Shown one piece after another: positions 62,947 to 64,000 of a stretch of DNA of 64,000 bases (the stretch's first letter is position 1; the number at the start of each line of letters is the position of its first letter). This DNA comes from Corynebacterium sp. Marseille-P4321. GTDB lineage: Bacteria > Actinomycetota > Actinomycetes > Mycobacteriales > Mycobacteriaceae. The notes under the pieces are model-generated. The model worked only from the letters and a program-made list of their open reading frames with translations. It was not told the origin of the DNA and did not search any database. The position numbers were made by a program, and so were the translations under genes. The stretch is from assembly GCF_903645305.1 (NCBI RefSeq), contig NZ_CAHJXO010000002.1:558001-622000 (forward strand), in the 5' to 3' direction.

Positions 62947-64000
62947 ATAAGCCGCTGCGCCGCACACGCGGTGACCTGATCGCCACCGGCGTGATTGCGG
63001 GCGTCTCCGCACTACTTTTGGGCACCGCGTTTCTCACAGCCCCGGTTCGCGACGCACAGTTGCAACCTGCCGCGGAAGCGCAGGAGGACTTTGGGCAGTT
63101 GGCAGTCACGCCCTCGTCGTTAAGCGAAAGCTTCACCCTGCCGGACGATTCTCCCCGCGCCCAACCCCTCGTATCGAACGGGCTGATTATTACCCACCAC
63201 GAGGGCACGATCAGCGCCACCACTCCCGAAGGTGAGACGGTGTGGACGTACCACCGCCCCAACGAGCTGTGCAATATCGACCAGGCCTGGGGCAAGGTTG
63301 TCGCGGCCTACCGCGATAACGCAGGCTGTGGCGATGTGGTGGCCATCGACGCGCTGACCGGCGAATACGCAGGCACCCGCTCTGCAATCGCACCGGAGCA
63401 AGTCACCCGTCTCGCCTCCAACGACCGGATTGGCTACACCGGCCCCGACCGCGTGGAACTATGGCGCTCCGACCTCGTGCGCACCGTGGAATACGGCTAC
63501 GTGGAAGCCAAGCAGGAGCCGGACATGCAGCCGAACGAGTGCACCATCACCTCCGCACTCACCCGCACTGAGCTGCTCGCCGTGACCGAGGTCTGCGACG
63601 ACGGCTCGTTCCTTCGCCTGCAGGAGGCGACGCCGGAGGACTCCCGCGAGCCCGAGGTGACCTCAAGCGTGGAGATCGGGGCCGATGCGTACCTCATCGG
63701 CATCTCGCAAGACGCCGCCGCGGTGTACGACCCGCAGACGTCCGAAGTGCGTGCCTACACCAAGGAAGGCACGAATGTGAGCTCCTCGTCCGTGCCTCCC
63801 ATGACCGGACAGACGCTCGACGAGACTTTCGTGCACGTGCTGCCGGTCGCCGACCTGCCGCACCACATGTCGTACTGGGCCGACGATTCACTGCTGCTCA
63901 TGGAACCCGCCGGCCTTTCCGTCACAGGCGTGTTCCAGGGCGCGCGTGGCACCGGCTTCGCCGCCGGCGAGAAGCTGCTGTACGCCTCCGACAACGGTGT
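62943..64000 (+). CDS. Rv3212-like exported protein (partial, runs off the window)
   Basis: At least 352 residues. It starts at TTG 62943 (overlapping the rhlE stop) behind a strong AAGGAGG with 4-nt spacing. One membrane helix (~12-34, LIATGVIAGVSALLLGTAFL) is followed by an extracytoplasmic domain with repeated tryptophan/β-strand patterns (TPEGETVWTYHRPN, VVAIDALTGEYAGTRSA), suggesting a PQQ-like β-propeller. The 3' end lies beyond 64000. Function unknown. Confidence 0.82.
   Translation, partial: MNKPLRRTRGDLIATGVIAGVSALLLGTAFLTAPVRDAQLQPAAEAQEDFGQLAVTPSSLSESFTLPDDSPRAQPLVSNGLIITHHEGTISATTPEGETVWTYHRPNELCNIDQAWGKVVAAYRDNAGCGDVVAIDALTGEYAGTRSAIAPEQVTRLASNDRIGYTGPDRVELWRSDLVRTVEYGYVEAKQEPDMQPNECTITSALTRTELLAVTEVCDDGSFLRLQEATPEDSREPEVTSSVEIGADAYLIGISQDAAAVYDPQTSEVRAYTKEGTNVSSSSVPPMTGQTLDETFVHVLPVADLPHHMSYWADDSLLLMEPAGLSVTGVFQGARGTGFAAGEKLLYASDNG

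Overview
The window comes from a high-GC actinobacterium, almost certainly a Corynebacterium. The evidence is: a 16S rRNA start, a tmRNA tag reading AEKNSQRDYALAA, DtxR-type iron boxes, promoters that look leaderless, and a gene order from UPF0182 to rhlE that matches the Rv3193c-Rv3212 region of mycobacteria as I recall it. No species is claimed. Most of the window is ordinary chromosome; about 10.6 kb is an integrated mobile element.

Layout. 1-243 is the 5' end of a 16S rRNA gene (minus strand) with its leader and promoters up to about 790. 799-4638 is an iron-siderophore ABC importer (lipoprotein, two permeases, ATPase) under two overlapping DtxR-like boxes. 4780-9181 holds the trans-translation pair ssrA and smpB, an SDR gene, ftsEX and prfB. 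9243-11984 is a TPP riboswitch with thiC, then a hisN-like phosphatase. 11981-19089 carries a secreted trypsin-like protease, an M20 amidohydrolase, a DUF418 membrane protein, an ElaA-like acetyltransferase, a BCCT transporter with a 55-residue membrane protein, and a cation diffusion facilitator behind a yybP-ykoY (Mn2+) riboswitch. 19082-25877 holds thiE, thiO-thiS-thiG and thiF, split by opposite-strand genes (a solitary ectC, an HNH/DUF222 gene, a hydroxyacyl-CoA dehydrogenase) and by three palindromic repeats. 25874-29339 has secreted and surface proteins and a DJ-1/PfpI-family protein.

The mobile element (29390-40025) lies in the initiator tRNA-fMet gene. Its flanking repeats match the 3' half of that tRNA. 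It carries a tyrosine integrase, an AlpA-like HTH protein, a large replication initiator joining an HUH endonuclease to an SF3-like helicase (the layout of CRESS-DNA Reps), iteron-like repeats, a candidate oriT, MobC, and a relaxase cut by an IS256-family element with a perfect 8-bp target duplication. A probable extra gene is nested inside the relaxase gene. The far end holds a SHOCT-type membrane protein and an ISL3 transposase remnant. The tRNA 3' end supplied by the element differs from the displaced one by a compensated T-stem pair and lacks the encoded CCA.

40159-64000 is again chromosomal: an SDR, the UPF0182 protein, a PDZ/Lon-like protease, a DUF2342 protein, a YgjP-like peptidase, a TOMM-type orphan protein, UvrD2, NudC, a K+ channel, the AdnA/AdnB helicase-nuclease pair, TIGR02569, DUF3152 and DUF3107 proteins, RhlE, and a partial Rv3212-like protein at the window edge.
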